NCBI RefSeq assembly: GCF_041260155.1
Contig: NC_091944.1
Span: forward strand, 16,069,272-16,133,271
DNA length: 64,000 nucleotides
Source: Ptychodera flava
Lineage: Eukaryota > Hemichordata > Enteropneusta > Ptychoderidae
Direction of reading: 5' to 3'
Under the pieces are notes generated by a model that was given only the letters and a program-made list of their open reading frames with translations, was not told the origin of the DNA and searched no databases. Below, piece by piece: positions 58,027 through 64,000 of the stretch (the stretch's first letter is position 1; each line of letters opens with the position of its first letter). A program made the translations under genes and the position numbers.

Positions 58027-58103
58027 GGTACCATAAACAAACTCACATGTACAAATGCGCACTGAAATATTTTCTGTGCGCATTTGCACAGGTAGATTTG
58101 TAC
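58027..58103 (+). repeat. Hairpin repeat family, copy 3
   Basis: GGTACCATAAACAAAC pairs with AGATTTGTAC through a stem that includes AATGCGCAC / GTGCGCATT around the loop TGAAATATTTTCT. Flanks (cagtacactcaaga, ctgggttaaac) match copy 2 beyond the stem. Confidence 0.65.
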
Positions 58104-60882
58104 TTTGGTCTGTTCAAATTCTGGGTTAAACTCGTTGACGATTCATAGATGACAATGCTTTGCGCAAGGTTTAATGTTGCGATGTTTTTCAGAGGAATTC
58201 TGAAAATCTATTCCCAAGCTGTCCTCTACCTGCAAGGATGTTGAAATACTCATGTATCGATCCAAATTATCTCTAGAAGATCAGTGTTTCATAACAAACC
58301 AGCAAAATCTGTCAAAGACGCGGCATTTTTACAAAGAAGGTGTTTTTAATAGAAAAATCGTTTGTACAATAGCAAGAAGTATTTGTTTTTATGAGCAAAG
58401 TTGTACAGAATCAGGTACTGACGTATGTATATTAACATTTATCTATGTGTATATGTGGATTGCCATGTGTTTTTAAATGGCATAGTTGTATCTGTATGAG
58501 TATATGTATTGGTGCAATTGTGTGTGTGAAAATTGTCTGGCAAAAAAAAAGGTAAATAAAAAAACTTCTACCTGAGATAACAGGCTTAAAGAGACCTTAG
58601 ACCACTCATATTCAAAACATTATGTATTGGTACATACCTTATTTAAATTGGTAATTTCTTTTTAACTCAAGTGTGATTTTATCATGTGCTGGGAGTCGTG
58701 TGTCACAAGATTGCAATGTACAGTTTGTTTGAACTTGACATCTTTAGCTCAGTAAAAATATGGGTGTTCACATGAAATATGTGTATCCTTGCTTGAATGA
58801 AAATTTGCATGTGCAGATAATAAATTATTGTCACCCTGCTACTTTTTTACGTCCTATAATACAATATTTTCAAGAAATATCTTTGACTAAATCAAAATTT
58901 TTACTACTATGATTTTCTCATGAGAGTGACTATATGGATACACTTGACAGTTTGAGATAAAGTGTGAAAGAAACAATTATTATAACAGATTTAGATCTTA
59001 ACTGCAGAAGTGGAAACCCTGAAAATCTCACAGCAACATTCAAAACAGAAGGTGAAGTGTTATATTTCAAGTTGTAGAAAATTGTGGTGGTGTTTTGTCG
59101 TGGAAATGTTTCAACAAGAGATTCGGAAGTGTTTTGTTGTCATGTATTACTGTTCCTGTCTACTGTCATCCATGGCTCACAACAAGGGAATTTTTAGGGT
59201 TGGGCCACCCCTCTGATTTTTGGTGTGGTCTCTTCATATCTTAACAACTGTACAAAAGGAATACATTTTCATATAAAAATATGCAAATTATACATTGTCA
59301 CGTAAATTGTTGTGCTCTGCTTTTCCGAGCTGCGGGAAACTCTACAATCATCAAAGCCATACTAAGTGTGCATCATAATGACTATCAGAAATTTGGTTTT
59401 GAGGAACACACTTTGGAGGCTGTATTCCATTGAATATTATATGGTAGTTTTCCTTCTAAAAACATCACTTACCATTTCACTTCAGCCATTTATTTCAAAA
59501 GACCATGATGTATAGACTTCTGTACCAGCATGGGTGATATATACGAAGTATAAACACTTGTGTAACTTGGTGTCGTAATAGCAGACGACGTAAATTCATA
59601 TTGTGCACGATATAAAATGTGACTTGTTTTGAATCTTTTACAGCATCTAACTAATATTGTAAGCCAAGAATTAAAGATGATTTTTACAGAATTTTCAAGA
59701 AGAAATCTGAAGTACACCTTGACTTGCCCTGCCATCTCATTGACTTTCAGACAATTAAAGTAAGATTTCTGTTTGTGATAAATTTTTGCTTTTGCTTGAG
59801 CCATTAACAGGGTATTTGGAGTAAATTCTGTTTTCCTTTCTTGATATTGTGTATGATTATGTCAGTGTTAGTTTGTTGTAGGCATCTGGACATCCCTGGT
59901 CTAGATCAGATATTGATCAAACCAAACGACTTTTTTGGAGCAGCTGTCTGTAAGGTATCACAGACTAGAATCTTCTAGTGGGTTCCAGGCTGAGCTGTCT
60001 CCGAATGACTATTTGGATTCACACCTTGTAGACACATCCTCACTGAAACATGTATAAGAATGAAAGTTTTTAAGATCAAGGTGTCCATTCAAGACATCGT
60101 CCCTTTAAAATAAAAGGCAATGTATTATTCCAGAGTTTTCCGAATTAAATGTCTCACTTTATGAAGTCCGTAACTTTTGATTTTTCCCTCTAGTCTTATT
60201 TTCAATGTCAACTACAGTTTCTTGCACTACTCCCAAAACGTGTTGAGTTTTTTCAACTCAGACTGCATTGTCTTTGTTGTTGTGTGAATTCAAGTACAGA
60301 CTAGAACTCAAATATAAACAATTACTGAGCATTTTACTGTGAGAGATGCTATGCTGACAAGCTAAATATGTGTTTCACACGCTTTAGTGGGTAGAACAAG
60401 AGAACTCAAAATTGACATACAAAGTAAAAGTATTGTGAAAAAATAAAAAGATACAACTACTGGCCCCATAATTTACTTGTATTGAAGAACTGGTGTGATT
60501 GAACCTCTAACATCATGGTTATGGCTTCCCGTTTCGCGTTGTCCATTTCATTTTCAGTCCAACATGGTACCAAAAAATTCAAAATATGTATAATTTTGAC
60601 GAAACAGTACATCAGTCCTAGAAAAGTTACATACAAACGGTTGAAACACTGACGTTCTTACCGTATTTTAAATGTTTGTAGGATTTTTTTAAACTCTGTC
60701 CAAAAGGTCTCCATGACATCACACCATAACGGACCGATCGACCATTGGTATTGCGCCCTCCGGAGCCAAAATATATCGAAAACGTTTGTTCTACGGTGCA
60801 TTTCTGGTGAAGTTTATAAACGAGCGAGTACGAGTGAACAACTTACTATTTCACATCCAACCGTATTCAGTCGCCGAAGCAC

Positions 60883-60925
60883 ATGAAATTTTTTAAGGAA
60901 AGATTCGCCAAGAAAAATTCTGCAA
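60883..60925 (+). CDS. Possible first coding exon of an unidentified gene
   Basis: ATG at 60883 opens 14 codons (MKFFKERFAKKNSA) up to a plausible donor, A|gtaaaa, after a CpG-richer 150-bp stretch (60740-60880) that looks promoter-like. The basic amphipathic start is plausible for a membrane-associated protein, but no downstream exon was found before the window ends. Speculative. Confidence 0.2.
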
Positions 60926-61381
60926 GTAAAAGGCATTCATGCGCCTCTTGTGTTTACTGTTTCTATGCTTTTGAAAACACATCACACCCCTTTTTATGAA
61001 ATATTGGATTTTAAAGATAATTTGAAATGTGTTCGTCATCAATAACAAATTACCCAGTCTTGGAAGGCCTTTGCTGCTCTTATGAGTGTTCTTGTTGGAA
61101 TTTAAAATGAATAAACCGTTTAGACCATGTATTTTTAGAATCTGGATTTAAATTTGTCCAGGGAGAGAAACGGGTGCATATGGAGGGGCTTCTACAAGTT
61201 CTACGGCGGGAGGTTGTGCCACAGAGAGAAGAGCCAGCTTCTGGGGATGAGAGAACGCTCCCCTTATCATGTACGGGTATGTGCCGCCTGAATGGGTCGC
61301 TTTTTTCACGAAAAAATCCCCAAACATGGGTCGATTTTTCGTCCGGAAAAAACATAAGCATGGGTCGATTAGTCAACACTT

Positions 61382-62477
61382 TTTCTCCTATATGTAAATG
61401 ATATAGCACATGAAACAAAGTACTTTGACACCCGCCTATTTGCAGATGACACAAGTCTATTTCATACGTTTAACGTGCAAAAGACAATAGATCTTTTAGA
61501 AGTAAATTCCAACTTGAAGAACGTCATAGATTGGTGTGATGCCAATAAATTAACTGTTAATTCAGCAAAAACTGAATACCTTATTTTTCGAGGCAAAAAT
61601 ATGTCAGTGGAATCAACAGGTACAATTGATGTTAAAGGAGTAACAATAAATGAAGTGCAAGCAACTAGGTACATTGGCGTAGAAATAGACAATAGATTAG
61701 AATGGAAACACCAAATTAGAAAAGTTAACAAAGTGATAAGTCCGAAGACTGGTATTCTTTATAAATTAAGAGATATTGTTCCACCCTGTATCCTTGTACT
61801 TTTGTACAACTGTTTTATCCACCCCCATATTTCCTATGCAATAGAAACTTGGGGGAATACTTATTCATCTTTTTTGACACCAATATTACTTACGCAAAAA
61901 AGGATTGTACGTATACTGGCCGGATCAGACCGTCTGGCACATACCTCACCACTGTTTAGAAAATTGCATATTTTGAATGTCTATAAACAACGTGACTTGC
62001 AACTCTCTTTGTTTGTACATGATGCTTTAAATGGCAAGTTACCATCTGGAACTTCACAGTTTTTCTCTTCATTGCAGCATTCTTATCGTACCAGATCGAA
62101 AGAAAAGGAAAACATCTTATTCCAAAATACAACACAAATGCGGGCAAGCATTCTTTAAGATATGCTGGAGTAAAGCTCTGGAACAATCTTCCTGAAAATA
62201 TACGTGTTTTAAGTTCTAGAATTTCATTTAAAAAGCAAATGAAATATTTTTTAGAACATGATTGAATTGAGTTCTTATTGATTGTTAATAATAAATGCCC
62301 AACTACTATAATGTAATTTTTATCCACTCGAGAAGGGGGTGGACTTGACTAGTGTTTTTACACTATTTTCCAGCCTCCTTTTCGCTTTGTCATTATATTT
62401 TCTGTTGTGTTTTGTTTTCTAACAATTAAGTGTAAAGTGAATAAAGTATGAATGAATGAATGAATAAATGAATGAAT
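61382..62477 (+). mobile_element. 5'-truncated LINE: C-terminal reverse transcriptase and 3' tail
   Basis: The frame opens at 61382 in FLLYVNDIAHETKYFDTRLF and carries the RT catalytic motif FADDTSLF. The thumb region follows (LTVNSAKTEYLIF, RYIGVEIDNRLEWKHQI, LLYNCFIHPHISYAIETWGN). The frame stops at 62156-62158. The expected C-terminus (LRYAGVKLWNNLPENIRVL to FLEHD, stop 62263-62265) is in another frame, so a frameshift lies near 62095-62110. The 3' UTR ends in a (TGAA)n-type tail at about 62441-62477, as in L2/CR1-group LINEs. Endonuclease and the first RT blocks are missing, a normal 5' truncation. Clade assignment within Jockey/CR1/L2 is inference. Confidence 0.9.
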
Positions 62478-63103
62478 TAGGGATTACGAAGCAAATGCTT
62501 GTCTCCCGAAGCGGGAATTTAACAATAATAGTTTCGTTCTGAAGACGATACGATATGATGCAGACGAAAAGAAAAACCTTGGGACAGAGACGATTTCTCT
62601 TCGATAAAAATAACCAAGTAAAAATATACTACGAAGCAAGCGATACAAGGGGGGGGGGGGGCATTCACAGGCCAGAATAACTATTAAACCGAGATGAGAT
62701 GGAATGTTGCAAACTGAAATTAAAAACAAAATATTATTGCGGTAGTTTGACGGGCGTACGTACCGTCTTTATTTAGTCAACAAATATTGAAGCTTGTGAT
62801 AAAATCTTTGAAGTTTGATTCACGAAGCATGTGGATCCAATACTATAGTAGGGTTTTATCAATGCAAATATTTACAAAACATATGGCCACGCAGAATTTC
62901 TTTTAATATAGATAACTGGGCCGGCTGTTCTCAATTCACATCAAGTTGAATATGAATTAATGGTGCGTTAAAACCGCAAACGTACAAAACGTTTATTTGC
63001 GCCAATTGCTAAATTTACTTCTTAGATTTAGCATGATCACAAAATATCGACTGACATACATCGTCAATATATAGATTTTACACCTTTCGTAGAAGATGTA
63101 CAC
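62478..63103. other. Unassigned DNA between the LINE and the tRNA
   Basis: No gene recognised. Contains a G12 run near 62650. No inverted ends were found around it. Confidence 0.5.
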
Positions 63104-63174
63104 GCATCGGTGGTTCAGTGGTAGAATTCTCGCCTGCCACGCGGGAGGCCCGGGTTCGATTCCCGGCCGATGCA
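63104..63174 (+). tRNA. trnG-GCC: tRNA-Gly (anticodon GCC)
   Basis: 71 nt folding as a complete cloverleaf. Acceptor stem GCATCGG pairs with CCGATGC, with discriminator A at 63174. The D arm contains GGTTCAGTGGTAGAA (box A), the anticodon loop is CTGCCAC with GCC at 63136-63138, and the T arm is CCCGGGTTCGATTCCCGG (box B). No intron; CCA is not encoded. It is followed by a T-rich stretch (CCTTTCTTTT) that could end Pol III transcription, though it lacks a long T run. Sequence is close to animal tRNA-Gly(GCC) genes. Confidence 0.97.
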
Positions 63175-63247
63175 TCCTTTCTTTTGTCAATCGCTTTTAG
63201 TTACTGAATCATAGTGAAAGTAAACGCCCACGGCTTCCTATAGACAC

Positions 63248-63817
63248 CACAGGCGACCCAATAAGTTCTGAGTTTTTCACACTGTTTTCTCTATCATTTT
63301 CTCTTCTTTCTTCATGCTCTGAATGATCGGAATAAATAAAATAAATGGTTTATATAACCTAACCTAGCCTCTGTGACTCTTTATTTATTTTACACTCCAT
63401 TACAAGGATATATATCTCTCATACACACATGCTGTAATTAATTAGTCAACACAACTAATTATGCTAATCCGTGGACTTATCAGGGATTTTACGGGTTGGT
63501 CAACATCGCGAAAGATAGGAATGGTTACTAAAACGGCCCCTTTTTCATTAACATCACTATCTTTCCGATGTTAACCAACCTCTGATAAGTCCACGGATTA
63601 GCATAATTAGTCGTGTTGACTAATTAATTACAGCATGTGTGTATGAGAGATATACGTCCTTGTAATGGAGTGTAAAATAAATAAAGAGTCACAGAGGCTA
63701 GGTTAGGTTATATAAACCATTTATTTTATTTATTCCGATCATTCAGAGCATGAAGAAAGAAGAGAAAATGATAGAGAAAACAGTGTGAAAAACTCAGAAC
63801 TTATTGGGTCGCCTGTG
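63248..63817. mobile_element. 570-bp foldback element, 7-bp target duplication
   Basis: Two arms of about 270 bp (63248-63517 and 63558-63817) are near-perfect inverse copies, joined by an unpaired spacer of about 40 bp. Ends CACAGGCGACCCAA and TTGGGTCGCCTGTG are flanked on both sides by TAGACAC (63241-63247, 63818-63824). No coding capacity; arms contain AATAAATAAAATAAATGG and TAATTAATTAG. The superfamily is not clear from a 7-bp duplication. The last 176 bp of the window show nothing recognisable. Confidence 0.9.
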
Positions 63818-64000
63818 TAGACACAGGCCCTCCACACACGGTACTTACCAGCAAAAGAGTAGTGAATAATCATAAGGCCATTATCCAATTCATGTTATTT
63901 TTTAAAAATAAAAGTAAGAACTCGAAGAAAAATATCAAATAATGACAGTGACACCACTAAGAAGTGTTATTTATACATTAATGGGTTGTCACGTCGGAGT

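Larger units (their letters stand above)
57550..61381 (+). other. SLC25A32 3' UTR and intergenic DNA
   Basis: AATAAA at 57984-57989 is a candidate polyadenylation signal about 435 nt after the stop. The interval holds the hairpin copy at 58027-58103 and the fragment at about 60337-60467. A CpG-richer stretch lies at 60720-60925. At 61150-61380 there is unassigned repeat-like sequence with ATGGGTCGCTTTTTTC / ATGGGTCGATTTTTCG motifs. Apart from the weak exon candidate at 60883 I see no gene. Confidence 0.5.

Overview
The window is a gene-sparse, intron-rich piece of an animal nuclear genome. Single-copy housekeeping genes are cut by many GT-AG introns, intergenic DNA is AT-rich, there is a canonical eukaryotic tRNA-Gly, and miniature transposons are dense. 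Gene content and exon layout point to an invertebrate deuterostome (hemichordate, lancelet or echinoderm type). The species cannot be fixed from the sequence alone.

Four protein genes are supported. (1) Minus strand, 721-4619: the first exons of an SLC18B1-like MFS transporter that runs off the left edge. (2) Minus strand, 9492-14110: a complete RPL30 (115 aa, four coding exons plus an inferred non-coding TOP exon). (3) Plus strand, 14623-45257: a complete WDR35/IFT121 (25 coding exons, 1189 aa). (4) Plus strand, 50765-57549: a complete SLC25A32, the mitochondrial folate/FAD carrier (7 exons, 316 aa). RPL30 and WDR35 are head to head about 330 bp apart. Further right are a 5'-truncated LINE (61382-62477) and a tRNA-Gly(GCC) gene (63104-63174).

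The genes do not form a pathway: they cover membrane transport, translation, ciliary retrograde transport and mitochondrial one-carbon/flavin metabolism. Their linkage is informative, because in human WDR35 lies on 2p24 and RPL30 on 8q22, two regions that look like duplicates of one ancestral block.

Most of the remaining DNA is explained by non-autonomous elements. Several families have TTAA target sites, two G-rich elements have 3-bp TTA/TAA target sites, and there are palindromes and foldbacks. A separate group of long elements carries internal tandem modules and CCGTC-rich left ends. WDR35 intron 9 (21514-30449) is a nest of these, with two insertion events that can be read against empty sites. 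It also holds an unexplained CpG-rich block (26826-27960).
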